A stretch of DNA of 64,000 bases from assembly GCA_038884575.1 (NCBI GenBank), contig JAWABQ010000002.1:33198-97197 (forward strand), written 5' to 3'. Numbering within the stretch: the first letter of the stretch is position 1; every line of letters begins with the position of its first letter. Shown here piece by piece: positions 1 through 7,478 of this stretch. A program made the translations under genes and the position numbers. Under the pieces are notes generated by a model that was given only the letters and a program-made list of their open reading frames with translations, did not search any database and was not told where the DNA came from. The stretch is from JAWAAW01 sp038884575. GTDB lineage: Archaea > Nanobdellota > Nanobdellia > Woesearchaeales > ARS49.

Positions 1-2121
1 TTCGGAAGCATTGACGGCGACAATGCAGCAGCAATGCGTTACACAGAGGCAAGGCTCAAGAAGATTGCTGAAGAGATTTTGCAGGACATAGACAAGGAAA
101 CAGTTGATTTTGTCCCAAACTATGACGGCTCACTGAAAGAGCCTTCTGTACTGCCAAGCAAAGTGCCAAATCTGCTCATAAACGGCTCAGCAGGAATTGC
201 AGTCGGAATGGCAACAAACATACCGCCGCACAACCTCAAAGAGGTCTGCGGGGCAGTGGCGCACTTTATTGACCACCCAGCATGCACAGTGCAGGACCTG
301 ATGATTAACATTCCGGCTCCGGATTTCCCTACAGGCGGCATAATAATGGGCACCTCCGGCATAAAGGAGGCATACTCGACAGGAAGGGGAAAAATAACAG
401 TAAGGGCAAGAACAAGCATAGAGGACTACAGGCAAAGGCAGCGCATCATAGTCACAGAAATCCCATACCAGGTAAACAAGTCACAGCTTATTGAGGAAAT
501 AGCAGAGCTAGTCAAGGACAAGAAAATACAGGGCATTTCTGACATCCGCGACGAATCAGACAGGGAGGGAATGCGAATAGTGATTGAGCTCAAGACAGGA
601 GCAAATTCTGACGTTGTGCTTAACCAGTTATTCCAGCACTCAAGGCTGCAGGTAACTTTTGGCATCATAATGCTTGCCCTTGACAAAAATGAGCCCCAAA
701 TAATGCCCCTGAAGACGCTTATTGAGAAATTCGTTCTCCACAGGCAGGAAGTTGTCAGGAAAAGGACAGCATTTGACCTCAAGGAGGCAGAGCAAAAAGC
801 TCACATTCTGGAAGGATTGATTGTTGCCCTGAACAACATTGACCCGATAGTTGCATTCTTGAAGAAAAGCAAGGACACTGCTGCTGCAAAGACCGGGCTG
901 ATGGCTGACTACAAGCTCACAGAAGTCCAGGCGCAGGCAATCCTTGAAATGAAGTTGTCAAGGCTCACTTCCCTTGAGCAGAACAAGATAAAAGAAGAGC
1001 ACACAGGGCTTTTGAAACTAATTGCAGAACTGAAAAGCATACTTGCAGACCCGCAAAAAATACTGAACATAATCAAGAACGAAATGCTTGAGCTAACAAG
1101 GAACTACGGCGACAACAGAAAAACACAGGTCATACAGACAGAAGCAGCTGCAATAGAGGAAGAGCACCTCATAAAGCCAGAAGACATGGTAGTCACACTG
1201 ACACACGCAGGATATGTCAAGAGACTGCCTGTTGACACATACCAGGCGCAAAAAAGAGGCGGAAAAGGAGTCATTGCAGCAGAAACAAAAGAAGAGGACT
1301 TTGTAGAGGATTTGTTTATCGCGAATACGCACGATTACTTGTTGCTGTTCACGAATTTGGGCAAGGTCCACTGGCTCAAGGTATATCAGATACCAGAGGC
1401 AGGAAGGTATGCAAAGGGAACAGCGATTGTTAATTTGCTTGAGCTTGCGCAGGGCGAAAAAGTAGCAACCTGCGTGCCAGTAAAAGACTTCCCAGAAGAC
1501 AAATTCCTGTTCCTCGTAACAAAGCAAGGCACAGTCAAGAAAACACCGCTTTCAGAATTCGCAAACCCGCGCAAAGGAGGAATAATCTCAGTCACACTTA
1601 CAGAAGGCGATGAATTAATGGCAGTTGAGCTCACAGATGGAAAGCAAGACATCATTATTGCAACAAGAGATGGAAACGCAATCAGGTTCAACGAATCAGA
1701 CGTCCGCCCAATGGGAAGGACAGCACAAGGAGTAATAGGAATACGCCTTCGTGAGAAAGACGAAGTCATCGGGGCAGTGCTGGCGCAAAAAGAAAAGACA
1801 TTATTGACTGTGACAGAGCTCGGCTACGGAAAACGCTCAGCATTTGAGGAATACAGCACAATACGCAGGGGCGGCGTTGGAGTCATAAACATCAAAGTGA
1901 CTGACAAGAACGGAAAGGCAGTCGCAATAAAGACAGTAAAAGACGATGACCAGCTGCTCCTGATAACACAGAGCGGAATAGCAATAAGGGTTCCTGCAAA
2001 CCAGATTTCAGTAATAGGAAGAAACACCCAAGGAGTCAGGATAATAAAGCTTGGTGAAGGCGACAAGGTCACTTCTGTAGCAGTTGTGCAGGAAAAAGAA
2101 AACGGCAATGGAGCACAATGA
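1..2121 (+). CDS. gyrA: DNA gyrase subunit A, 5'-truncated by the window edge
   Basis: Breakage-reunion and DNA-wrapping subunit of bacterial-type gyrase, which introduces negative supercoils. The reading frame is open from base 1; about 706 residues are present and roughly the first 108 (judged against E. coli GyrA) lie upstream. The sequence AAMRYTEAR places the catalytic tyrosine at residue 14 of the visible part. Near residue 417 there is QKRGGKG, a GyrA box, which separates gyrase from topoisomerase IV subunit ParC, and six-bladed beta-pinwheel repeats follow. It overlaps the next gene by four bases (ATGA). Gyrase in an archaeon is a known bacterial acquisition; topoisomerase VI is also encoded at 25-28 kb. 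gyrB is not in the window, presumably just upstream. Confidence 0.97.
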   Translation, partial: FGSIDGDNAAAMRYTEARLKKIAEEILQDIDKETVDFVPNYDGSLKEPSVLPSKVPNLLINGSAGIAVGMATNIPPHNLKEVCGAVAHFIDHPACTVQDLMINIPAPDFPTGGIIMGTSGIKEAYSTGRGKITVRARTSIEDYRQRQRIIVTEIPYQVNKSQLIEEIAELVKDKKIQGISDIRDESDREGMRIVIELKTGANSDVVLNQLFQHSRLQVTFGIIMLALDKNEPQIMPLKTLIEKFVLHRQEVVRKRTAFDLKEAEQKAHILEGLIVALNNIDPIVAFLKKSKDTAAAKTGLMADYKLTEVQAQAILEMKLSRLTSLEQNKIKEEHTGLLKLIAELKSILADPQKILNIIKNEMLELTRNYGDNRKTQVIQTEAAAIEEEHLIKPEDMVVTLTHAGYVKRLPVDTYQAQKRGGKGVIAAETKEEDFVEDLFIANTHDYLLLFTNLGKVHWLKVYQIPEAGRYAKGTAIVNLLELAQGEKVATCVPVKDFPEDKFLFLVTKQGTVKKTPLSEFANPRKGGIISVTLTEGDELMAVELTDGKQDIIIATRDGNAIRFNESDVRPMGRTAQGVIGIRLREKDEVIGAVLAQKEKTLLTVTELGYGKRSAFEEYSTIRRGGVGVINIKVTDKNGKAVAIKTVKDDDQLLLITQSGIAIRVPANQISVIGRNTQGVRIIKLGEGDKVTSVAVVQEKENGNGAQ

Positions 2122-3161
2122 AGGCGCTCGCAATAACACTCCCAGGGCTTTCTGATGTTTGTTCTGAAGAAATAAAGGAAATAACAGGAATTGCAGGCAG
2201 GGAAACAAAGGAAGCAGTTGTTTTTGATGCAGAACTTGAACAGATTTTCTCTGTTTGTTACAAGGCGCAGACAGTTTGCAGGGTTATTTTGCTTGTCAGC
2301 GAGGGAAAAATCAGCGAATTAAGCATACCCGCACAGTATTTGAAAGGCACAATATCAATCAATGGCAAGACAACAACAAAAGCAAACGAAGCCTCTGAAA
2401 ACATAAAGGCAAACAAGGTGTACAAGAACGCAGACATTCCATTTTATTTGCACTTCGAGGATGATTATAATTGGTTAGGCATTGACCTGACAGGGGACAT
2501 TTCAAAGCGAGACTACAGGATTTTTGTCGGCAGGGAAACAATAACAGGAATAACATCATTTGCCGCCCTGAAGCTGGCAGGATATGACGGCAAAAAAACA
2601 CTTCTTGACCCAAACTGCAGGGCAGGAAGCATAGTCATAGAAGCAGCCTTGTCAGCATTGAAAATGCCGGTAAGGTATTATTCAAAGGACAAAATGCTAA
2701 TGAAAAAAGTGTTCAAGGACTTTGATTTTGAGAAGTTTTACAAGCAACAGGATTCGGTAATAAAAGAAAGCAGTTCCCCGATTATTGCCATTTCAGACCA
2801 GTTCCCGTCAGTACAGGCAACAAGGAAGAACGCAAAAATAGCAGGAGTCATCAAGGCCATTGACTTTTCAAGAACTTCTGTAGACTGGCTTGACCTAAAA
2901 TTCGAGAAGAATTCCATAGACTTAATAGTGACGCAGCCAGTGGAGCTGACAACCAGTTTTCCGCCTAAAAAATTCAAAAAGCAAGCACTGCTTTTCTTTG
3001 AAAGAGCCAAAGCAATACTCAAGAAAAATGGCAAAATAGGGCTTGTGTTGAGGCAGGGCGCAGAGGAATACAAAGCAGCAGCAAAAGGATTTATTGTGGA
3101 GCACGAAAGGACAATCAGGCAGGGAAAGGAAGAATGGAAAATACTGGTGTTCTCTATATAG
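2118..3161 (+). CDS. THUMP/RlmL-Trm14-like RNA methyltransferase homologue, degenerate active site
   Basis: 347 residues. The N-terminal part (about 1-140) resembles the THUMP RNA-binding module of RlmL/Trm14-type guanine-N2 methyltransferases; the C-terminal part (about 150-347) is a Rossmann methyltransferase fold. The SAM loop, normally DPFCGSGT, reads DPNCRAGS near residue 160. The catalytic NPPY-type motif is replaced by TQPVE near residue 275. The fold is therefore recognisable but both signature motifs are altered, so it may be a non-catalytic RNA-binding relative or may have changed substrate. Starts by ATGA overlap with gyrA, implying co-transcription. The family call is from motif arrangement only. 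Confidence 0.7.
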   Translation: MKALAITLPGLSDVCSEEIKEITGIAGRETKEAVVFDAELEQIFSVCYKAQTVCRVILLVSEGKISELSIPAQYLKGTISINGKTTTKANEASENIKANKVYKNADIPFYLHFEDDYNWLGIDLTGDISKRDYRIFVGRETITGITSFAALKLAGYDGKKTLLDPNCRAGSIVIEAALSALKMPVRYYSKDKMLMKKVFKDFDFEKFYKQQDSVIKESSSPIIAISDQFPSVQATRKNAKIAGVIKAIDFSRTSVDWLDLKFEKNSIDLIVTQPVELTTSFPPKKFKKQALLFFERAKAILKKNGKIGLVLRQGAEEYKAAAKGFIVEHERTIRQGKEEWKILVFSI

Positions 3162-3170
3162 GCGCGATAC

Positions 3171-3180
3171 ATTTATAAAT
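3171..3180 (+). promoter_or_regulatory. TATA box of the RNase P RNA gene
   Basis: The perfect 10-base palindrome ATTTATAAAT is centred 26 bases before the 5' end of the RNase P P1 helix at 3201, the usual archaeal TBP spacing. Confidence 0.8.
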
Positions 3181-3200
3181 AAGCGTGTCACTACTATGTT

Positions 3201-3596
3201 TGGGTTGGGACCGACTTTGGCTGTCGGTGAATGCTTTGGCATAGCGCCGAGTATTCGCTGAGGAAAGTCTTCCCACCGCCCATTGGCTTTTGCGAGCCCA
3301 TGGGCAAAGTGCCACTCGCGTTGAGCGAGATCCAGCAATGGATGGCAAACCGCACAGAAACGAGACCGCCCACGAGGAGGATGATGGTCGTGAAGCTTCC
3401 GGCGACGGAAGTGAGCTAACCGCCTGACGTTCTCTTGGGAATGGGTGAAACGGCGAGGAACTGGCTGGTGCAAGCCGGATTTTCCGGTGCTCAGTAGAAT
3501 GCCAAAACCGCCTGTCCTTCAGGGTTAAATGCCCTGAGTCCTGCTGATATCAGGAAATGGAGGCGGACAAAAGGGAGCTTATGCGGGCCCAACCCA
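3201..3596 (+). ncRNA. rnpB: RNase P RNA
   Basis: Catalytic RNA that removes tRNA 5' leaders. The ends form a perfect nine-base P1 helix (3201-3209 with 3588-3596). The conserved GAGGAAAGTC segment lies at about 3260, the ACAGAA segment at about 3354, and an AGCTTATG-like CR-V segment just before the 3' helix strand. Length is near 396 nt, within the archaeal type A range. A strong TATA box precedes it. Apparent open frames inside it are chance. Confidence 0.95.
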
Positions 3597-3619
3597 CTTT
3601 TATTTCATGAGGTGCTTCA

Positions 3620-3793
3620 ATGGCTGACAAGAACCGCGTGTCAATGCCGGCGTCCACGGCAGGGTTAACGCGCTATTTCGAGGACTACAGGAGCAGGATA
3701 GAGATAAAGCCAGCATACGTGATAGTGATGGCTGTGGCAGTAATGCTGATAATCATTCTTTTGAACGCGTACGGTAGCACATTGCTCGGTTAA
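3620..3793 (+). CDS. Sec61-beta (SecG-type) subunit of the protein-conducting channel
   Basis: 57-residue tail-anchored subunit of the Sec61/SecYEG translocon. The conserved archaeal/eukaryotic MPASTAGL-RYFEDY segment (residues 9-23) is followed by a single membrane span at about 32-50. A GAGGTG ribosome-binding sequence lies seven bases before the ATG. It sits between RNase P RNA and NAC, so a translocon subunit and a nascent-chain factor are neighbours. The gene is short and easily missed. Confidence 0.93.
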   Translation: MADKNRVSMPASTAGLTRYFEDYRSRIEIKPAYVIVMAVAVMLIIILLNAYGSTLLG

Positions 3794-3805
3794 GTGTGAT
3801 AAAAT

Positions 3806-4141
3806 ATGTTTCCAGGAATGAATCCAAAGGACCTCGCCAAGGCAATGAAGCGCCTGGGCATCCAGCAGGAGGAGCTTGAAGCCCACGAGGTCATCATAAG
3901 GCTGCCAGACAAGGACCTGGTCTTCAGCGACCCGCAGGTCACAAAAGTCAACGCGATGGGGCAGCTCTCATTCCAAGTAACAGGAGAGCCAGAAGAAAGG
4001 CTTCGCGAGCCTGTCGTCAGTGAGGAAGACGTTAAAACGGTGATGGAACAGGCCAAAGTCGATCGTGAGAAAGCGATGGCTGCAATCAAGGAGCACAAAG
4101 GCGACCTTGCAGGAGCCATCCTCGAGCTAACCAAAGTATGA
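3806..4141 (+). CDS. nac: Nascent polypeptide-associated complex protein
   Basis: 111 residues, the usual size for archaeal NAC, a homodimeric ribosome-associated chaperone that contacts emerging chains. An N-terminal MFPGMNPKDLAKAMKRLGI segment is typical, followed by the beta-barrel NAC domain (about 25-70) and a C-terminal UBA-like helical domain (about 73-111) with the pattern VMEQAKVDREKAMAAI. GTGAT, a plausible ribosome-binding sequence, lies upstream. The stop overlaps the next start (ATGA). Confidence 0.93.
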   Translation: MFPGMNPKDLAKAMKRLGIQQEELEAHEVIIRLPDKDLVFSDPQVTKVNAMGQLSFQVTGEPEERLREPVVSEEDVKTVMEQAKVDREKAMAAIKEHKGDLAGAILELTKV

Positions 4142-4605
4142 CGTCAATTCGTGAGGCACTTGAACGTGCCAGGCAGGAATTGAAAAGGGCAGACCATCTT
4201 ATCTATGTCAGTCTGAAGTATACGCGCACTGTTGATGTCCTCAAGAGCATAATCAGCAGGCTTATTGCGACTGTCGAGGCAGGGATTGATGCCCTGCTGC
4301 ACTTTGCCAAGAAAGAAGGCAAGATTCCTGCAGTGCCCACCTTGCCCCGGCTAAAAATCGAGGCGCTGAAAAAAGCATTTGCAGAAGACCACCAGCTGAA
4401 GCAGTACATCAGATTCTACCTCCTTCTCCGAAAGCTTGACAAGGCACATTTTGAGCGCGCACAGGAATACAGAAGGCATGTCACCATGAAGGCAGCGCTT
4501 GATGAAAACCACGTTGAAATAACGATAGACATAATAAGCGACTACTTCCACAAGGCAAAAGAATTCCTGCTGATAATAGAGCAGATGACCGAAAAAGAAA
4601 GGTAA
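4138..4605 (+). CDS. Unknown helical protein downstream of NAC
   Basis: 155 residues, family not recognised. The composition is rich in Lys, Glu, Leu and Ala with no membrane span or signal peptide, and predicts an almost all-helical soluble protein, possibly coiled (residues 1-60 and 100-150). It is translationally coupled to nac by ATGA overlap and followed two bases later by a membrane-protein gene, so a role linked to nascent-chain handling or membrane insertion is possible, but that rests on context alone. Confidence 0.75.
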   Translation: MTSIREALERARQELKRADHLIYVSLKYTRTVDVLKSIISRLIATVEAGIDALLHFAKKEGKIPAVPTLPRLKIEALKKAFAEDHQLKQYIRFYLLLRKLDKAHFERAQEYRRHVTMKAALDENHVEITIDIISDYFHKAKEFLLIIEQMTEKER

Positions 4606-4607
4606 CT

Positions 4608-5120
4608 ATGGAAGACATAACATCCAAGCTCGCAGCAAAAGGCTGGAGCAGGACTGAAATCAGGAAAACAGCAGACATAATGGCGCACGCCCAGGAATAC
4701 AAGAGCGCCTCAATGAAATTCTTGGAGCAGTCTGCATTCTGGGTAGCGCTCCTCATTGCAATATTCGGCAATTTTGTTGTAAGCGTTGTGCTCGTGCCAT
4801 TCCTTTTGCTGCTGAAAGGCGCCGCACTTTACGCCACTGTCTTTGCAGTCGGCGTGTCATTCGGGCTGATTTTCAATGTCCTGATACACTACATAGAGGA
4901 GCTTGGCGAGGGCCAGCACATAATCGCAGGGGCATTCATACCTGCACTGGCGCTGATTAACATATACATCATTGCATACTTATCGAACAGGCTTGAAATC
5001 CTGATGCAGCTTGCAACACCTGCGCACAGCCCGCTTGGGGTGAGCATTGCATATGTTATTGCATTTGTGCTGCCATACCTTGTAAAGCATTTCCAGCATG
5101 TCAAGAAAAAAAGGCTTTAG
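4608..5120 (+). CDS. Unknown four-span membrane protein
   Basis: 170 residues. The N-terminal amphipathic region (1-42, with GWSRTEIRKTADIM) is followed by four hydrophobic spans at about 44-66, 70-92, 107-128 and 140-160, and a basic tail ending HVKKKRL. It is the last gene of the Sec61-beta/NAC/unknown string, two bases after the preceding stop. I do not recognise the family; the N-terminal helix could contact DNA, RNA or a cytosolic partner. Confidence 0.78.
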   Translation: MEDITSKLAAKGWSRTEIRKTADIMAHAQEYKSASMKFLEQSAFWVALLIAIFGNFVVSVVLVPFLLLLKGAALYATVFAVGVSFGLIFNVLIHYIEELGEGQHIIAGAFIPALALINIYIIAYLSNRLEILMQLATPAHSPLGVSIAYVIAFVLPYLVKHFQHVKKKRL

Positions 5121-5176
5121 CGCTGTTTTTGCAAGGATAGATTTTTAAAGAACGAAAATGCAAATTCTCTTATCAC

Positions 5177-5263
5177 GGCGGCCTTAGTATAGTGGTAGTA
5201 CGGGGGACTGTGGCTCTGACGAGCAGAACTCCCCAGGCCCGGGTTCGATTCCCGGAGGTCGCC
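5177..5263 (+). tRNA. tRNA-His (GTG) with a 15-nt intron
   Basis: The acceptor GCGGCCT (5178-5184) pairs with AGGTCGC (5256-5262). A genome-encoded G at 5177 faces C73 at 5263, the His identity pair. The anticodon GTG is at 5210-5212. The anticodon stem GGGGA/TCCCC closes only if 15 bases (5214-5228) are removed after position 37, the canonical archaeal intron site; the intron contains a TCTG/CAGA mini-hairpin. The T arm is CCGGG TTCGATT CCCGG. A TATA-like TTTTTAAAG lies near 5145. Confidence 0.95.
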
Positions 5264-5282
5264 TTAAGGCGCGGAGCGCTAG

Positions 5283-5340
5283 AGGTGCGACCGACGGACC
5301 AGCCGGACCGCAGTTCGGCGCTGCCCGGAGGTCACCTTTT
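5283..5340 (+). ncRNA. Candidate structured RNA segment after tRNA-His
   Basis: This G+C-rich segment folds well by eye. An outer helix pairs 5283-5292 (with a two-base bulge) to 5330-5337, and an inner hairpin CAGC-CGGAC / GTTCG-gc-GCTG runs from about 5300 to 5323. It ends in four T residues. It may be the processed trailer or terminator of the tRNA-His transcript or a small RNA in its own right. No known family recognised. Confidence 0.35.
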
Positions 5341-5352
5341 GTTACATACAAA

Positions 5353-5769
5353 ATGAAAGTCTCGACACACATGATTCTGGCAGTTATTGCTTATTTCATA
5401 CTTCAAAATTTTTTCGGAGTCAAATTTGCCCTTATCTTTGCGATTTCTTCGGTTATTGTTGACATTGACCACTGGTTTTGGGCTGTTTACAAGGCAAAGA
5501 AATGGTGGCTGCACGAGGCGTATTTTTGGAACCTTGAGGACATAAAGCGGATGCGGGTATGCGAAGCCAGGGGCAGGAAGGTAAAGTCAGTGCTGCACGT
5601 ATTCCACACAATAGAATTCATTCTCATAGCGCTTGTTGCAGGGCTGTTCCTGCCTGTATTGCTGCCAGCATTCTGGGGCATAATCTTTCATTTCAGCTGC
5701 GATATGCTCCAAACATTCATTGAAAAAACCCACGGCAGGAGAAAGTTGTCATTGTTCCAGAATTCTTGA
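5353..5769 (+). CDS. Small membrane protein resembling DUF457-type putative metal-dependent hydrolases
   Basis: 138 residues. Hydrophobic spans occur at about 6-40 and 83-112. The motifs IVDIDHW (about residues 35-41), LHVFHT (about 77-82) and FHFSCD (about 113-118) recall the His/Asp pattern of the YdjM/DUF457 membrane-bound hydrolase family (PDIDH and paired histidines). The match is loose, so the family is a suggestion. The polar C-terminal tail ends KLSLFQNS. It lies alone between a tRNA region and the ribosomal operon. Confidence 0.6.
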   Translation: MKVSTHMILAVIAYFILQNFFGVKFALIFAISSVIVDIDHWFWAVYKAKKWWLHEAYFWNLEDIKRMRVCEARGRKVKSVLHVFHTIEFILIALVAGLFLPVLLPAFWGIIFHFSCDMLQTFIEKTHGRRKLSLFQNS

Positions 5770-5783
5770 TTCTGCCCGCAAGC

Positions 5784-5901
5784 TTTATAAAGAGACTGCG
5801 TTCTTTTTCGAAATATTAGCCCGAGTCCAGACGTTGTGTTTGGGCGACAGAGGGTTGAGCCAGCATTTCTGGTTTAATTCTGTCGGGTATAATAACGCAA
5901 A
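5784..5901 (+). promoter_or_regulatory. Promoter and structured leader of the S13-S4-S11-RpoD operon
   Basis: A TATA box (CTTTATAAAG, about 5782-5791) predicts transcription from about 5813, leaving an 88-base leader, unusual here because most genes are leaderless. The leader folds: CGACAGA (5845-5851) pairs with TCTGTCG (5879-5885), enclosing a CCAG/CTGG hairpin (5860-5863 with 5869-5872). A second AT-rich TATAATAA lies just before the ATG. It could be an autoregulatory ribosomal-protein site; that is inference. Confidence 0.5.
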
Positions 5902-6468
5902 ATGGCAGAACCACAAGCACCAAAGCCAACAGCACCTGCGCAGCAGGCAAAGCCAGCGGCACCAGCGCCAAAGACGGCTGCGCAACCTGCTCCAGAGCTA
6001 AAGCACCTTGTGCGCATTGCAAACACAGACCTTGACGGCAAAAAGGCAATAGCATTCGCGCTCAGCAAGATAAAAGGGGTCGGAATACCTTTTGCGCACG
6101 CAGCATGCAGGATAGCAGGTGTTGACGTGAACAAAAAGGCAGGAGCGCTTTCAGACACAGAGGTCAAAAAGGTCGAAGAGGTTGTCAAGGACCCAATCAA
6201 GGCAGGAATGCCTGCATGGGCAGTAAACAGGCGCTTTGACCCTGAAACAGGCCAGAACAAGCACCTGCTCTCAGGCGACCTGCAGTTCATAATCGAGAAT
6301 GACATCAAGATAATGAAGAAAATCAAGTGCTACAAGGGAATAAGGCACATCCTCGGACAGCCAGTCAGGGGGCAAAGGACAAGGAGCAACTTCAGGAAGA
6401 ACAAGGGCAAAGTCATGGGAGTCAGAAGGTCAGCATCAGCAAAGGCATCTTCTGGCGGAACAACATAA
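5902..6468 (+). CDS. rpsM: Small-subunit ribosomal protein S13 (uS13) with Pro/Ala-rich N-terminal extension
   Basis: 188 residues against roughly 150 for typical archaeal S13. Residues about 35-188 match uS13, which sits in the 30S head and contacts P-site tRNA and the 50S subunit; the hallmark GQPVRGQRTRSN is near residue 152. The first 33 residues are a low-complexity tail of Pro, Ala, Lys and Gln absent from usual homologues. First gene of the alpha-operon-like cluster S13-S4-S11-RpoD. No later Met gives a sensible alternative start. Confidence 0.97.
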   Translation: MAEPQAPKPTAPAQQAKPAAPAPKTAAQPAPELKHLVRIANTDLDGKKAIAFALSKIKGVGIPFAHAACRIAGVDVNKKAGALSDTEVKKVEEVVKDPIKAGMPAWAVNRRFDPETGQNKHLLSGDLQFIIENDIKIMKKIKCYKGIRHILGQPVRGQRTRSNFRKNKGKVMGVRRSASAKASSGGTT

Positions 6469-6477
6469 AGGTGAACA

Positions 6478-7086
6478 ATGGGCGACCCAAGAACAATCAA
6501 GAGCAAGTACGACAGGCCAGGACATCCCTGGCAGAAGGAGCGCATTGAGGAAGAAAGGGCGCTGCTCCGCGAGTACGGGCTCAAGAACAAGACAGAAATC
6601 TACAGGGCGCGCTCAAAGTTAAAGACATTTGCAGACCTTGCAAAGAAGCTCATTGCAGCACGCGGAACACAGGCAGAAAAGGAAAGGCAGCAGCTGCTCA
6701 CAAGACTTGCAAGGCTAGGGCTTGTAAAGCAGGGAGCACAGCTTGATGACGTGCTTGGGATCCAGCTCAGGAACATCCTTGAAAGAAGGCTCCAGACAAT
6801 GGTATTCAGGAAGGGCCTTGCAAGAAGCATCAACCAGTCAAGGCAGTTCATAGTCCACGAGCACATCACAGTCGGAAACAGGTCTGTCTCATCACCATGC
6901 TACCATGTGCCTGTTGACGAGGAGGCAACGATAGCATTCGTTCCAGCATCAAAGCTGGCGAACACAGCGCACCCAGAGCGCGCACTGCCGCCGAAAAAGC
7001 CAGAACCTCCAAGGCAGCCAAATGATGAGCACAGAAGGCGCGGACCGCCACGCAGGCAGCAAAGGCGCACGGAGGACAGGAAATGA
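6478..7086 (+). CDS. rpsD: Small-subunit ribosomal protein S4 (uS4)
   Basis: 202 residues. It opens with MGDPRTIKSKYDRPGHPW, typical of archaeal S4, and has the S4 RNA-binding domain at about 100-165 (LARSINQSRQFIVHEHITVG). The C-terminal 35 residues are very rich in Arg, Pro and Gln. A primary 16S rRNA binder and assembly initiator. Preceded by AAAGGTGAAC as ribosome-binding sequence; the stop overlaps the S11 start. Confidence 0.97.
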   Translation: MGDPRTIKSKYDRPGHPWQKERIEEERALLREYGLKNKTEIYRARSKLKTFADLAKKLIAARGTQAEKERQQLLTRLARLGLVKQGAQLDDVLGIQLRNILERRLQTMVFRKGLARSINQSRQFIVHEHITVGNRSVSSPCYHVPVDEEATIAFVPASKLANTAHPERALPPKKPEPPRQPNDEHRRRGPPRRQQRRTEDRK

Positions 7087-7478
7087 TGCCTGCAATCCGC
7101 TGGGGGGTAGCACACATTTACACAAGTTACAACGACACAATAATCCACATCACTGATATTTCGGGGACAGAAACCATTGCTGTCGCCTCAGGCGGAATGA
7201 TGGTGAAGAGCGACCGCATGGAAGGCTCGCCAACAGCAGCAATGATGGCTGCCAAGCGGGCTGCAGAGCTCGCCCACGACAAGGGCATTGGCGGGGTTCA
7301 TGTCAAGGTCAAGGCGCCAGGAGGGCACAACGGGCCTCACAACCCTGGCCCGGGAGCGCAGGCTGCAATCAGGGCCCTGAGCAGAATGGGGCTCAGGATC
7401 GGGATAATAGAGGACGTAACGCCCATGCCCCACGGAGGGTGCAGGAAGAAGGGCGGGAAGAGGGGACGAAGGGTATGA
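7083..7478 (+). CDS. rpsK: Small-subunit ribosomal protein S11 (uS11)
   Basis: 131 residues, full length. It contains the conserved ASGGMMVKSDR, GGVHVKVKAPGGHNG and CRKKGGKRGRRV segments of archaeal uS11 on the 30S platform. It starts by ATGA overlap with S4 and ends by ATGA overlap with rpoD, so the four genes are translationally coupled. Confidence 0.97.
   Translation: MMPAIRWGVAHIYTSYNDTIIHITDISGTETIAVASGGMMVKSDRMEGSPTAAMMAAKRAAELAHDKGIGGVHVKVKAPGGHNGPHNPGPGAQAAIRALSRMGLRIGIIEDVTPMPHGGCRKKGGKRGRRV

Noticed and set aside
187..2108. Several long reverse-strand frames over gyrA
   Set aside because: They are codon-bias shadows of gyrA; no motifs or ribosome-binding sequences.
3231..3419. Open frame inside the RNase P RNA
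   Set aside because: It lies wholly within the folded RNA and has no promoter or ribosome-binding sequence.
5720..6001. Frame overlapping the 5353 gene end and the S13 start
   Set aside because: His/Arg/Gln-rich translation typical of an out-of-frame reading of the Pro/Ala-rich S13 sequence.
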